From Thalassomonas sp. M1454 (GTDB taxonomy: Bacteria; Pseudomonadota; Gammaproteobacteria; Enterobacterales; Alteromonadaceae): DNA of 64,000 bases. Below, in pieces: positions 42,203 through 51,477 of the stretch. The stretch lies in the NCBI RefSeq assembly GCF_007097525.1, contig NZ_VKDD01000002.1:558001-622000 (forward strand). Direction: 5' to 3'. Both the position numbers and the translations under genes were made by a program. The first letter of the stretch is position 1, and each line of letters opens with the position of its first letter. Below the pieces are notes generated by a model. It saw nothing but the letters and a program-made list of their open reading frames with translations, was not told the origin of the DNA and ran no database searches.

Positions 42203-44041
42203 ATGACTAGTGAAATTGAACTTTTTGATCATAAGGCTTTTCTTGCCAGCGTTACTCCGCAAAGTGGTGTTTATCGCATGTATGATGACCAACAAACGGT
42301 TATCTACGTTGGTAAAGCCAAAGACCTAAAGAAGCGACTAGCTAGTTATTTTAGAAAAGATGTTGGCAGTGTTAAAACCAGAGCATTAGTTAATCGTATT
42401 CGAGCTATTGATGTTACGGTAACTCACACCGAGGGTGAAGCTCTTATCCTTGAAAATAACTTCATTAAAAAATACCAGCCTAAATATAATGTTTTATTGC
42501 GGGATGATAAATCTTATCCGTACCTACTTATAACCGATCATAAGCACCCTAAGCTTGCATCTCATCGTGGTGGAAAACGAGTTAAAGGTGAATATTTTGG
42601 ACCTTTTCCAACGGCGGGTGCTGTATGGGAAAGTTTAAGGTTGATGCAAAAGTTATTTCCTATTAGGCAATGTGATGATAGCTATTACCGAGCTAGGACT
42701 CGTCCATGTCTACAATATCAATTAAATCGATGTTCAGCTCCTTGCGTAGAAAAAATTTCTGATGAAGATTATGCCCAGCAAGTAAATTTAGCCAGATTGT
42801 TTTTACAAGGTAAAAATGAGGTGGTTATTGACCAACTCGTTTCACGTATGGAGCAGGCAAGCATGGGATTAGAGTTTGAAGCTGCCGCGAAGTATCGTGA
42901 TCAAATTGCTACACTAAGAAAAGTTCAGCAGCAACAGTTTGTCTCGGGTGTAACAGCAGAACTTGATATTATTGGTTTTTATCGTCTTAAAAACCAAGCA
43001 TGTTTACATATATTATTTGTACGAGAACGCAAGATCTTAGGAAGCAAAAGCTTTTTCCCAACGATACCAAGCGACACATCTGATGAAGAAATTATCAGTG
43101 CCTTTATTGCCCAGCATTACCTTGGGGAAGGGGTTGATCAAAAAAACATAGCCAAAGAAATAGTTATTCCAACCAAGATCCCTTTACAACAAGAGTTAAT
43201 GGCGTTATTAACTAAACAAGTTGAAAGAGACGTTAAAATAAATTCTAATGTGCGCAGTGAACGCGCTCAATATTTAAAACTGGCTCAAACTAACGCCAAA
43301 AATGCCTTAGATGTAAAAAATAGTCATAAGGAATCAATACAAGCTCGTTTTAGTGAACTTAATAAAGTGTTCGAGTTAAGCCAACCAATACAACGTATTG
43401 AATGTTTTGATATTAGCCATACTATGGGGCAACAAACTGTTGCATCTTGTGTTGTGTTTAATAATGAAGGGCCATTAAAAAGTGACTATCGTCGTTATAA
43501 CGTCCATGGAATTACCCCTGGTGATGATTACGCCGCTATGTCATTTGCACTCAATAAACGCTATAGCAAGGTAAAAGACGAAGAAAAGTTACCCGATATT
43601 GTTTTTATTGATGGTGGGAAAGGCCAGCTTGCCCGAGCAGAAGAATTCTTTAATCAATTAGATTTACCTAAAACACCTTTATTAATTGGTGTTGCAAAAG
43701 GAGAGTCTCGTAAGCCCGGTTTAGAAACCCTTATTATGGGCGGCTCACATCAACTTATTTCTTTACCCGCAATTTCACCTGCTTTGCATTTAGTACAACA
43801 CATTAGAGATGAGTCACATCGGTTTGCGATTGTTGGGCATCGAGCGAAGAGGGCGAAAGTAGCAAAGAAATCTACTCTAGAAGAAATACCAGGTATTGGC
43901 GCTAAAAAGCGTCAAGCATTACTAAAATACCTGGGAGGATTGCAAGAAGTTAAAAAAGCCAACCTTGATGAATTAATGAAAGTTCCGGGTATAAGTAAAG
44001 AGCTAGCAAAAAATATTTTTAATACACTGCATGACAACTGA
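42203..44041 (+). CDS. uvrC: excinuclease ABC subunit C (UvrC)
   Basis: UvrC makes the 3' and 5' incisions in nucleotide excision repair. The 612-residue protein (E. coli 610) has the N-terminal GIY-YIG nuclease (GVYRMYDDQQTVIYVGKAKDLKKRLASYF), the cysteine-containing RPCLQYQLNRCSAPC segment, the UVR motif (AAAKYRDQIATLRKVQQQQ), the RNase H-like nuclease with ECFDISHTMGQQTVASCVVF and FIDGGKGQL, and the C-terminal helix-hairpin-helix pair (EEIPGIGAKKRQALLKYLGGL ... VPGISKELAKNIF). ATG at 42203 follows uvrY by 17 bases, so they share an operon. Confidence 0.97.
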   Translation: MTSEIELFDHKAFLASVTPQSGVYRMYDDQQTVIYVGKAKDLKKRLASYFRKDVGSVKTRALVNRIRAIDVTVTHTEGEALILENNFIKKYQPKYNVLLRDDKSYPYLLITDHKHPKLASHRGGKRVKGEYFGPFPTAGAVWESLRLMQKLFPIRQCDDSYYRARTRPCLQYQLNRCSAPCVEKISDEDYAQQVNLARLFLQGKNEVVIDQLVSRMEQASMGLEFEAAAKYRDQIATLRKVQQQQFVSGVTAELDIIGFYRLKNQACLHILFVRERKILGSKSFFPTIPSDTSDEEIISAFIAQHYLGEGVDQKNIAKEIVIPTKIPLQQELMALLTKQVERDVKINSNVRSERAQYLKLAQTNAKNALDVKNSHKESIQARFSELNKVFELSQPIQRIECFDISHTMGQQTVASCVVFNNEGPLKSDYRRYNVHGITPGDDYAAMSFALNKRYSKVKDEEKLPDIVFIDGGKGQLARAEEFFNQLDLPKTPLLIGVAKGESRKPGLETLIMGGSHQLISLPAISPALHLVQHIRDESHRFAIVGHRAKRAKVAKKSTLEEIPGIGAKKRQALLKYLGGLQEVKKANLDELMKVPGISKELAKNIFNTLHDN

Positions 44042-44090
44042 CTTTCATCATGTACAATAAACTCAATAACAAAAAGTTAATAGTAGAGCT

Positions 44091-44699
44091 ATGTGGACAA
44101 TACCTAATCAAATCACCTTATTTCGGATTTTATTAATCCCTGTTTTTGTCGTTGTATTTTATATGCATGACATTTTTCCTGATACTTTTTCTAAAAATTG
44201 GTCTAACTTTGGAGCATTTGCGGTTTTTTGGTTAGCTTCTGTAAGTGATGCGGTTGATGGCTATTTAGCTAGAAAGTTAAAACAATCAAGTAAATTTGGT
44301 GCTTTCATCGACCCTGTTGCTGATAAATTAATGGTTACCATGGCTTTAGTGCTTATCGTATCTGAATATCAAAGCCTTTGGGTTACCGTTCCTGCGCTTA
44401 TTATGATTGCCCGTGAAATTGTTATTTCTGCATTAAGAGAGTTTATGGCTGATCTTGGTAAAAGAGATAACGTGGCAGTATCAGATTTAGGAAAATGGAA
44501 AACGGCGGCGCAAATGTTGGCATTGATGGGCCTTATTTGGCATCCAAATTATCCAATTCCATTATTTTTCTTCGAATTACCACAAGAAATAATTAATTAT
44601 GCTGCTTGGGGCTTTTATTTTTTCGCCACAATTTTCGCTTTTGTATCAATGTTTCAATATCTTAAAGCGTCGTGGCCTGAACTATCGGGTAAATCTTAA
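44091..44699 (+). CDS. pgsA: CDP-diacylglycerol-glycerol-3-phosphate 3-phosphatidyltransferase PgsA
   Basis: PgsA makes phosphatidylglycerophosphate, the precursor of phosphatidylglycerol and cardiolipin, in the inner membrane. The 202-residue protein (E. coli 182) has the CDP-alcohol phosphotransferase motif DAVDGYLARKLKQSSKFGAFIDPVADK (D-G-x2-A-R-x8-G-x3-D-x3-D) and about five or six membrane helices. It follows uvrC by 49 bases, and tRNA genes follow it, the standard order. An additional loop near 155-170 (PNYPIPLFFFELPQE) explains the extra length. Confidence 0.95.
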   Translation: MWTIPNQITLFRILLIPVFVVVFYMHDIFPDTFSKNWSNFGAFAVFWLASVSDAVDGYLARKLKQSSKFGAFIDPVADKLMVTMALVLIVSEYQSLWVTVPALIMIAREIVISALREFMADLGKRDNVAVSDLGKWKTAAQMLALMGLIWHPNYPIPLFFFELPQEIINYAAWGFYFFATIFAFVSMFQYLKASWPELSGKS

Positions 44700-44780
44700 C
44701 CAAGTTTTAACCCTTGTATGTTAAAAATTCAACACTTTAGCTGTTTTTTGAGCAGTCAGAAAAAAAATGAGATTAAAGTG

Positions 44781-44808
44781 TTGACTCATCAATAGAACGA
44801 TGTAAAAT
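44781..44808 (+). promoter_or_regulatory. promoter of the Gly-Cys-Leu tRNA array
   Basis: TTGACT at 44781-44786 and TAAAAT at 44803-44808 are spaced by 16 bases, followed by a G/C discriminator (GCGTTC), as is usual for stringently controlled stable RNA promoters. The first tRNA begins 34 bases later. Confidence 0.6.
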
Positions 44809-44841
44809 GCGTTCTCGTTGACAGGGAGTCAGCAATTGAAA

Positions 44842-44917
44842 GCGGCTGTAGCTCAGTTGGTAGAGCATCACGTTGCCAACGTGAATGTCACGAGTTCGAG
44901 TCTCGTTAGCCGCTCCA
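44842..44917 (+). tRNA. tRNA-Gly (GCC), copy 1
   Basis: 76 bases, starts GCGGCTGTAGCTCAGTTGG, anticodon loop TTGCCAA, encoded CCA. It has GTT at two positions where copies 2-4 have GCT and GTC (D-loop and acceptor-adjacent), including a matching change in the 3' part. Confidence 0.96.
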
Positions 44918-44959
44918 ATTTTTCTAAGGAAGTACATCACCAACTAGTTGATGAAAATT

Positions 44960-45033
44960 GGCGGGTTGGCAGAGTGGCTATGCAGCGGATTGCAAATCCG
45001 TGGACCTCGGTTCGACTCCGGGACCCGCCTCCA
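44960..45033 (+). tRNA. tRNA-Cys (GCA)
   Basis: 74 bases, GGCGGGTTGGCAGAGTGGC at the 5' end, anticodon loop TTGCAAA, encoded CCA. The only cysteine tRNA in the array. Confidence 0.96.
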
Positions 45034-45037
45034 CTTT

Positions 45038-45124
45038 GCCCGGGTGGTGGAATTGGTAGACACACGGGATTTAAAATCCCGCGTCTTAACGGACGTGCCG
45101 GTTCAAGTCCGGCCCCGGGTACCA
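45038..45124 (+). tRNA. tRNA-Leu (TAA), copy 1
   Basis: 87 bases with the long variable arm of leucine tRNAs, anticodon loop TTTAAAA, encoded CCA. Only four bases after the Cys tRNA, so the two are cotranscribed. Confidence 0.96.
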
Positions 45125-45170
45125 TTTCATCAATTATGTTGAATGTGCGAAGAGGTTATATTTAAATTAC

Positions 45171-45246
45171 GCGGCTGTAGCTCAGCTGGTAGAGCATCAC
45201 GTTGCCAACGTGAATGTCACGAGTTCGAGTCTCGTCAGCCGCTCCA
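45171..45246 (+). tRNA. tRNA-Gly (GCC), copy 2
   Basis: 76 bases, anticodon GCC, encoded CCA, identical to copies 3 and 4. Confidence 0.96.
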
Positions 45247-45278
45247 ATTTAAATAAAACAAACAATAGATAATGCGAA

Positions 45279-45354
45279 GCGGCTGTAGCTCAGCTGGTAG
45301 AGCATCACGTTGCCAACGTGAATGTCACGAGTTCGAGTCTCGTCAGCCGCTCCA
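45279..45354 (+). tRNA. tRNA-Gly (GCC), copy 3
   Basis: 76 bases, identical to copies 2 and 4, encoded CCA. Confidence 0.96.
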
Positions 45355-45421
45355 ATCTATACAAAATTTTGCTACTTAGTCATGTAGAAATGACAGGCAT
45401 TATCCTAAATAGGAATACAAT

Positions 45422-45508
45422 GCCCGGGTGGTGGAATTGGTAGACACACGGGATTTAAAATCCCGCGTCTTAACGGACGTGCCGGTTCAAGTCCGGCCCC
45501 GGGTACCA
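45422..45508 (+). tRNA. tRNA-Leu (TAA), copy 2
   Basis: 87 bases, identical to copies 1 and 3, encoded CCA. Confidence 0.96.
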
Positions 45509-45544
45509 TTTCTACGATGTATTAAGTAACTTGCTCTATACGAA

Positions 45545-45620
45545 GCGGCTGTAGCTCAGCTGGTAGAGCATCACGTTGCCAACGTGAATGTCACGAGTTC
45601 GAGTCTCGTCAGCCGCTCCA
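45545..45620 (+). tRNA. tRNA-Gly (GCC), copy 4
   Basis: 76 bases, identical to copies 2 and 3. The flank CGAAGCGGC is shared with copy 3, evidence of duplication of a Gly-Leu unit. Confidence 0.96.
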
Positions 45621-45710
45621 ATCTTTTCTTTATTACTTCAAGTTATTAAGAATAAGTAGGGAACCAATCTCTACTATAAAAAATGCTTCCCCATACTTTT
45701 TAAGTATTAT

Positions 45711-45797
45711 GCCCGGGTGGTGGAATTGGTAGACACACGGGATTTAAAATCCCGCGTCTTAACGGACGTGCCGGTTCAAGTCCGGCCCCGGGTACCA
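45711..45797 (+). tRNA. tRNA-Leu (TAA), copy 3
   Basis: 87 bases, identical to copies 1 and 2, encoded CCA, last gene of the array. Confidence 0.96.
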
Positions 45798-46042
45798 TTT
45801 ACTCATTTCAGATTCAAAGTCCCAAAGATTTTAAAGCAAAAAACAGCGTCACTCTTATAACCTCGATTCATCGGTTTAATCTGTATTTTCAATTATCTGT
45901 GCGCTTGATGAGATCCCGTGCAAAAGCACCACGGGAAGACGGCTTATTTTCTCTATCATGCGAACCGGTGATTTTGCTATTTTAGTTTTTAAGCTCGTAG
46001 TTAAACTTTCAACAACTCTGACACCTTGAAGTGTGGTTCTCA
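45798..46042. other. spacer after the tRNA array with a GC-rich hairpin
   Basis: No reading frame is credible here. TCCCGTG at 45914-45920 pairs with CACGGGA at 45930-45936 around a 9-base loop. The region is less AT-rich than its surroundings. A degenerate half of the CAAGGTGTC palindrome (CTGACACCTTGAA) is at about 46018-46030. It may be a decayed repeat element or an RNA 3' end. Confidence 0.4.
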
Positions 46043-46067
46043 TATCAAGGTGTCAGACACCTTGATA
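46043..46067. repeat. CAAGGTGTC/GACACCTTG palindrome, copy 3
   Basis: Here the arms extend to 12 perfect bases (TATCAAGGTGTC and GACACCTTGATA) around one A. It lies between the tRNA array and the end of the ABC exporter gene, and may terminate transcription from both sides. Confidence 0.75.
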
Positions 46068-46071
46068 TTGG

Positions 46072-47850
46072 CTATAGGTCTTTGTTTTGGTCAAACTGTA
46101 GCTCACAAAGTCTTTGGTACAATGCTGAGCTTGCTATTAAAGATTCATGATCGCCAATATCTACGATTGAGCCATTATCCATAACTACAATTAAATCAGC
46201 GTGCATTACCGTTGATAATCGATGAGCAATGATAAGAGTTGTTCTATCTAGCATTAAGTCTTTTAAGGCTAATTGCACGTGGTGCTCACTTTCGGCATCT
46301 AAAGCACTAGTTGCCTCGTCCAAAAGCAGCACAGCTGGGTCTTTTAATATGGCTCTAGCAAGTGCAATGCGCTGTTTTTGACCTCCTGATAACCTAACGC
46401 CTTGTTCACCCAGAAAGCTGTCATAACCTTCAGGAAGCTGTTCAATAAACTCATGGGCATGTGCGCGCTTTGCGGCGTTAATCACCTCTGTATCAGTTGC
46501 TTCTGGCTTACCATACTTGATGTTATGCCACACATTTGAGCTAAATAAGATCGGATTTTGCGGCACGGTGCCGATGGTTTTACGTAGCTCAGATAATTTT
46601 AACTGTTTAATGTCTGCGTTATTAAATAATATATTGCCTTGTTGAGGATCGTAAAAGCGTTGTAATAATTCAAAAAGAGTTGTTTTACCTGCGCCTGATG
46701 GGCCAACAATGGCGACAACTTTGCCGGCAGGTATCAATAAGTCTATATTGTTTAGTGCTGATATTTCCGGTCTTGATGGGTAATTAAAACTTAGATTTTT
46801 TATCGTAATACTATTTTCACCAGTGTTAGATAATGTAAGGGGGGAAGTCGTTTCTACTATCTCAGTTTCTACCGATAATAATTCAAGTAAACGTGTTGCC
46901 GAGCCTGCTGCTCTTTGTAATTCACCATAAACTTCTGCGATGGTGCCAACGGACATAGCCAACATTATGGCATAAAAAACAAATGCGCCAAGATCGCCAG
47001 CGCTCATACTGCCACTGAGTACATCACGCCCACCAGACCAGAGCATCATGCTTATTGCTGAAAAGGCTAAGAATATTACTGAGGCAATTAGCATAGAGCG
47101 TTGTCTGATACGGCGTTTAGCTATATTGAATGCTATCTCTACTTCTTTGGCAAAAGCTTGTTTTTCTTTATCTTCATGAGTAAAGCTTTGCACTACTTTA
47201 ATATTTTGAATAATTTCGCCGGCATAAGTGCCTATATCGGCAATTGAATCTTGGGATTTTGATGCAAGATTCCTTACTTTTTTGCCGTGAAATTTCATTG
47301 GTATAAGGGCAAGTGGCACACCAAGTAAAATGTACATAGTTAGGTTGATATTAGTGATAAGTAGCATAATTAATGCGCCAATCAACATTAGCAGACTTCT
47401 TAATGCCATAGAAAATGACGAGCCAATGATTGATTGTAGTAATGTGGTATCAGTGGTTAGTCTAGACATTAACTCGCCACTTCTATTTTCTTCAAAGTAG
47501 CTAGGATGGAGAGTGATTAATCGATTAAATACTGTTTTTCTGATATCAGCACTGACTCTTTCACCAAGCCAAGACATAAGATAAAAACGACAAAATGTGC
47601 CGATAGCTAATAATGCAATTAAACCAACCAAGAAAAATATTGAAGACTGTAATTCACTCATAGAACCAGCAACAAAGCCTTTATCAATAACGTACTTAAC
47701 GCCTTGACCAATAGACAAACTGACTAATGAAGTCAGTAAAAGCGCAAATAACGCGTAAAATACCATGAGTTTGTATGGTTTTATAAAAGCCAAAATAGGC
47801 AGTAAACTTTTAAATGCTTTTTGTTGTTTTGCTGGGGCTGATGTATTCAA
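46072..47850 (-). CDS. ABC exporter, fused permease-ATPase (MsbA/ABCB type)
   Basis: A 592-residue half-transporter. Six membrane helices occupy about 30-320 (LMVFYALFALLLTSLVSLSIGQGVKYVIDKGF ... ). The ATPase domain has Walker A VGPSGAGKTTLF, Q-loop GTVPQNPILFSSNVWHNI, signature VRLSGGQKQRIALARAI, Walker B VLLLDEATSALDAES and the H-loop IAHRLSTV. The first half resembles the ABC transporters related to mitochondrial ABCB8/ABCB10, but export substrate cannot be inferred; it is not MsbA by length and opening motif alone. It functions as a homodimer in the inner membrane. It is monocistronic. Confidence 0.9.
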   Translation of the reverse strand: MNTSAPAKQQKAFKSLLPILAFIKPYKLMVFYALFALLLTSLVSLSIGQGVKYVIDKGFVAGSMSELQSSIFFLVGLIALLAIGTFCRFYLMSWLGERVSADIRKTVFNRLITLHPSYFEENRSGELMSRLTTDTTLLQSIIGSSFSMALRSLLMLIGALIMLLITNINLTMYILLGVPLALIPMKFHGKKVRNLASKSQDSIADIGTYAGEIIQNIKVVQSFTHEDKEKQAFAKEVEIAFNIAKRRIRQRSMLIASVIFLAFSAISMMLWSGGRDVLSGSMSAGDLGAFVFYAIMLAMSVGTIAEVYGELQRAAGSATRLLELLSVETEIVETTSPLTLSNTGENSITIKNLSFNYPSRPEISALNNIDLLIPAGKVVAIVGPSGAGKTTLFELLQRFYDPQQGNILFNNADIKQLKLSELRKTIGTVPQNPILFSSNVWHNIKYGKPEATDTEVINAAKRAHAHEFIEQLPEGYDSFLGEQGVRLSGGQKQRIALARAILKDPAVLLLDEATSALDAESEHHVQLALKDLMLDRTTLIIAHRLSTVMHADLIVVMDNGSIVDIGDHESLIASSALYQRLCELQFDQNKDL

Positions 47851-48037
47851 ATGAGTCTCAAAATTATTTATATAAAGGAGAAGATATAAACGTAATAAAT
47901 CTATTCTTTAATCTACTCTATTTTTACTATACTTAATAATAGTTTACGAAAATATAAAGCATTTAAATCAAAAAGGTTTTAATTCTTAATTTTGTACGTA
48001 TGATTAGTCATATAGATAATTAATGAGGCATACGCCA

Positions 48038-48625
48038 ATGAAAAATAACTTACTTATAAGTGTCCTTCTACTCGTTTTAAGCGGTTGTGCAACCACATAC
48101 GATCCTGCTGTCGATTACAATCCAGAATATAATTTTGATGCGCTACAAACTTATGCGATCGTAGATGCGTTTTCTGTTGATGATAGCCAAAGTAAGCCGT
48201 TAAACCGTAATTTGAGTGACCTAGATAACGATAGGGTGCTTAAGTCGTTAAATACTACTTTAGCCAGTAAAGGCATGACTCCTGCACCAGCAGAGCAAGC
48301 TGATATGCTAGTGAAGTACCTTTTAGTTACTCAAGATAAAACAAAGATCAGAACCTATAACAGCGGTATCTACAACTGTTGGCGCTGTCGAGGTTTGCAT
48401 TACCCAATGCATGCACCCGTTACTCAAGTAGATGTTAAACAATACGTTGAAGGTACTTTGATTATCGATATTGTTGACCCTGCCATAAACAAGTCAGTAT
48501 GGCGTTCGGTAGTTAGTAAAGCAGTAAAAGGTAAGGTACCCGTTGAAGAGCGCCAAGCCAAGGTACAAGAGTTAATTGATGCAATGATGGCATCATTTAA
48601 AGCCCCGCTTGTTGTTGAAGAATAA
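48038..48625 (+). CDS. DUF4136-type outer-membrane lipoprotein
   Basis: A 195-residue lipoprotein from ATG 48038. Its signal peptide MKNNLLISVLLLVLSGC has a clear lipobox LSGC, and the residues after the cysteine (ATTYDPA) contain no aspartate at +2, consistent with outer-membrane sorting. I preferred this start over the in-frame ATG five codons upstream (48023), which would spoil the signal n-region; GAGG lies ten bases before it. The body (YNFDALQTYAIVD ... DNDRVLKSLNTTLASKGM ... LIIDIVDPAINKSVWRS) matches DUF4136. A cluster of cysteines (NCWRC) is unusual. Function unknown. Confidence 0.8.
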   Translation: MKNNLLISVLLLVLSGCATTYDPAVDYNPEYNFDALQTYAIVDAFSVDDSQSKPLNRNLSDLDNDRVLKSLNTTLASKGMTPAPAEQADMLVKYLLVTQDKTKIRTYNSGIYNCWRCRGLHYPMHAPVTQVDVKQYVEGTLIIDIVDPAINKSVWRSVVSKAVKGKVPVEERQAKVQELIDAMMASFKAPLVVEE

Positions 48626-48650
48626 ATAGAAGAGCTGAGAAGAATATAAT

Positions 48651-49001
48651 ATGACTGAAGAAACAATATTTTCAAAAATAATTAGACAAGAAATCCCGAC
48701 GCCATTGTTATATCAAGATGATCTGGTTACAGCCTTTAGAGATATTTCTCCGCAAGCGCCATGTCATATCTTAGTTATTCCTAATAAATTAATTGCTACA
48801 GTAAACGATGTAACTGAAGATGATGAACTTACTTTAGGCAGAATGATTACCGTAGCCAAAAAATTAGCTAAAGAAGAGGGCATAAGTGACGATGGTTATC
48901 GTTTGATCATGAATTGCAATGACCACGGAGGGCAAGAGGTATACCATATTCATATGCATCTTGTTGGCGGCCATAAGTTAGGCCCTATGCTTAAACGCTA
49001 A
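48651..49001 (+). CDS. hinT: HIT-family purine nucleoside phosphoramidase (HinT)
   Basis: A 116-residue HIT-domain nucleotide hydrolase. The histidine triad is HIHMHLVGG near the C-terminus, the N-terminal strand contains [39 protein letters not shown], all conserved in HinT (E. coli 119 aa), which hydrolyses AMP-lysine and similar phosphoramidates. It lies 25 bases after the lipoprotein gene. A good terminator follows at 49025-49052, separating it from the thiamine operon. Confidence 0.95.
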   Translation: MTEETIFSKIIRQEIPTPLLYQDDLVTAFRDISPQAPCHILVIPNKLIATVNDVTEDDELTLGRMITVAKKLAKEEGISDDGYRLIMNCNDHGGQEVYHIHMHLVGGHKLGPMLKR

Positions 49002-49024
49002 TCAAAACCCGCAACAAAATTTAC

Positions 49025-49053
49025 AAAAACCAAGCCATTGCTTGGTTTTTTTA
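49025..49053 (+). terminator. hairpin terminator after hinT
   Basis: AAAAACCAAGC (49025-49035) pairs with GCTTGGTTTTT (49040-49050) around CATT, followed by further T. Confidence 0.9.
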
Positions 49054-49113
49054 TATCTAATAATAAAAAATTTAATAACAAGTATTTACAATCTATTAAA
49101 TATTGGTAATATT

Positions 49114-49224
49114 CGCGTCGAGCCAGGGGGTGTACTTATAAACCTTTAAGTACTGAGATGCAAAGCTTAACAGCCGCAAACCCTTTGAACCTGAACCGGA
49201 TAATACCGGCGTAGGGATGGTAAT
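49114..49224 (+). promoter_or_regulatory. TPP (THI-box) riboswitch
   Basis: The conserved thi-box blocks occur in order: GGGGGTGT (49127), a variable P3 stem GTACTTA/TAAGTAC at about 49132-49152, CTGAGATG at 49153, then ACCCTTTGAACCTGA at about 49180-49194, CCGGATAATACCGG, and GTAGGGATGG at about 49211. The aptamer is followed by about 120 bases before the receptor gene, which can hold the expression platform. It senses thiamine pyrophosphate and should switch off the downstream thiamine-uptake operon when TPP is abundant. Confidence 0.95.
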
Positions 49225-49345
49225 ACTTTTAAACTCTATTGTTTATTAGTGTCTGAATATGATTAACCCAATATAGTGGTTAATCGATTCTAAATTTCCT
49301 TCTTTGTGCCGGATCTCCATTATAAAAATATAAATGAGATCTGTA

Positions 49346-51463
49346 ATGAATTTTCAAAAATCTATCGTTTTAACCGCTATTTCCTTAGCACTTTCATCTA
49401 ATTACTCACTTGCCCAAGATAATGACAACGATAATGTTACTGTTGATCAAAGTGATGTAGAAGTTATTGAAGTTGTTGGTGACTTTCGCTCAACTAACTT
49501 ACAAAAAACGGCATCATCTTTAACGGTTATGGGCAGTGATGACATTGCTTTGCGTAATGCTCAAAACCTCGAAGAAATAACGTTTGCCACACCTAACGTT
49601 AATTTTTCAAGTGGATCGAGCCGTGCCCGCTATTACCAAATACGTGGTATAGGTGAGCGTAGTCAATTTAAAGAGCCGATTAACCCATCAGTTGGCGTTA
49701 TTATTGATGAGGTTGATTTTAGTGGCATTGGTAGCGCAGCGTCATTATTTGATGCTAAACAAGTTGAAATCTTCCGTGGCCCGCAAGGAACAAAATTTGG
49801 CGCAAGTGCTATGGCTGGTGTGATAAATATCACCACCAATGATCCGAGCGATGAGTTTGAAGGTGCAGTTAAAGCAACTGCCGGTAATTATAACACCACA
49901 TCTTTAGGTTTAATGTTATCTGGGCCTGCAACAGATGACTTAGGTTACCGCTTTGCTATTGAGCAATTTAATAGCGATGGTTTTATGGAAAACCAATATT
50001 TAGATAAAGAAGATACCAATGATAAAAACGAGTTAACTGTTCGCACCAAATTGCAGTATAACGCAAGTGATGATTTAACCATTGATTTGGCACTTTTTTA
50101 CCTAGATTTTGACAATGGCTATGATGCATTTTCGTTGGATAACAATCGTAATACTTTATCTGATCAACCAGGTAAAGATACTCAAGAAACATTAGCTACT
50201 AGCGTTAAAGCAACTTACACCGGTTTAACCGCTGCAGATTTAATTACTATTGTTAGCTATGCTGATTCTGATCTCGTTTATGGTTATGACGAAGATTGGA
50301 GTAATAATGAATTATGTTTAAACACAGATTGCCCATATGGAGATTATTCTTCTACCGATTATTATTTTCGCGATAAGTCGTCATTAACAAGTGATGTTCG
50401 TTTTGTTTCAAAAGCAGGTGAAGAAATCTTTAATGGTTCAACTGCTTGGGTTGCAGGTATTTATTATAAGTCTGAAACGGAAGATTTATTACGTGAGTAC
50501 ACCTACGCCGCAGGTGATTATTTATCAGAATTTGAAGCTAATACTGTTGCCGGTTATGTACAGCTAGACACCTTTTTATCTGATGATGTTACCTTAACAA
50601 CGGGTGTTCGTGTTGAAAACCGTGAAGCTGATTACAACAATAGTGAAGGCAATGAATTTGAGCCATCAGATACTATGGTTGGCGGCAAGCTTGTTTTAGC
50701 GTATCAGGTAACCAATGACTCATTAGTATATACATCAATAAATCGTGGCTTTAAAGCTGGAGGTGTTAACTCTAGTGGTACATTATCAGTAGAGAATAGA
50801 GAATTTGATCCTGAATACGTAATGAACTACGAATTAGGGTTAAAACAGACTTACTTAGATGGCGATGCATATGCCAGGTTTGCCGTTTTTTATATGGACC
50901 GTACTGACATGCAAGTAAGCACATATTCTACTAATCGTCGTCCTGATGGTAGCGAAGAGTTTATTAGTTATTTAGATAACGCAGCAGAAGGAACTAACCA
51001 AGGTATTGAAATTGACGCAGCATGGCAGTTAACAAATTCACTTGAATTATACGCTGCTCTTGGAATTTTAGACTCTGAGTATCAAGAGTTTATTAATGGT
51101 AATGGCGAAGATTTATCTGGTAGAGAGCAAGCTCACGCGCCCAAGTATCAATACAATGTTGGCGTTAACTTTTACGCAACAGATAACCTTTTGTTCAATG
51201 TAAATGTTGATGGTAAAGATGAATATTACTTCTCTGATAGCCATGATGAAAAATCTGATGCTATCGATTTAATCAATGCATCTGTAACGTATTTGCAAGA
51301 CAACTGGCAAGTTAAACTGTGGGGACGTAATATAAGCGATGAAGATTATCAAACTCGTGGTTTTTATTTCGGTAATGATCCTCGCGATGGTTATACAGCC
51401 AAAGGATATTATCAAATGGGCGCTCCAGCAGAGTTTGGCGTTACCTTAGACTATCAGTTCTAA
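49346..51463 (+). CDS. TonB-dependent outer-membrane receptor, probably for thiamine
   Basis: A 705-residue receptor from ATG 49346 (four codons after another in-frame ATG at 49334; neither has a strong ribosome site). The signal peptide MNFQKSIVLTAISLALSSNYSLAQ is followed by a TonB-box-like VEVIEVVGDF, a plug domain (ITFATPNVNFSSGSSRARYYQIRGIG ... VEIFRGPQGTKFGASAMAGVINITTNDP) and a beta barrel ending in aromatic VTLDYQF. It stands behind a TPP riboswitch and ahead of cytoplasmic-membrane thiamine genes, so thiamine or a thiamine precursor is the likely cargo. Its length and plug resemble siderophore/vitamin receptors, so another ligand remains possible. Confidence 0.88.
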   Translation: MNFQKSIVLTAISLALSSNYSLAQDNDNDNVTVDQSDVEVIEVVGDFRSTNLQKTASSLTVMGSDDIALRNAQNLEEITFATPNVNFSSGSSRARYYQIRGIGERSQFKEPINPSVGVIIDEVDFSGIGSAASLFDAKQVEIFRGPQGTKFGASAMAGVINITTNDPSDEFEGAVKATAGNYNTTSLGLMLSGPATDDLGYRFAIEQFNSDGFMENQYLDKEDTNDKNELTVRTKLQYNASDDLTIDLALFYLDFDNGYDAFSLDNNRNTLSDQPGKDTQETLATSVKATYTGLTAADLITIVSYADSDLVYGYDEDWSNNELCLNTDCPYGDYSSTDYYFRDKSSLTSDVRFVSKAGEEIFNGSTAWVAGIYYKSETEDLLREYTYAAGDYLSEFEANTVAGYVQLDTFLSDDVTLTTGVRVENREADYNNSEGNEFEPSDTMVGGKLVLAYQVTNDSLVYTSINRGFKAGGVNSSGTLSVENREFDPEYVMNYELGLKQTYLDGDAYARFAVFYMDRTDMQVSTYSTNRRPDGSEEFISYLDNAAEGTNQGIEIDAAWQLTNSLELYAALGILDSEYQEFINGNGEDLSGREQAHAPKYQYNVGVNFYATDNLLFNVNVDGKDEYYFSDSHDEKSDAIDLINASVTYLQDNWQVKLWGRNISDEDYQTRGFYFGNDPRDGYTAKGYYQMGAPAEFGVTLDYQF

Positions 51464-51477
51464 TCGAGAGAAATAAC

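Noticed and set aside
44818-45165. A 115-codon open frame, with two more frames on either strand, across the tRNA-Gly, tRNA-Cys and tRNA-Leu genes
   Set aside because: It is made entirely of tRNA sequence; the product has no family resemblance and three well-folded tRNA genes occupy it.
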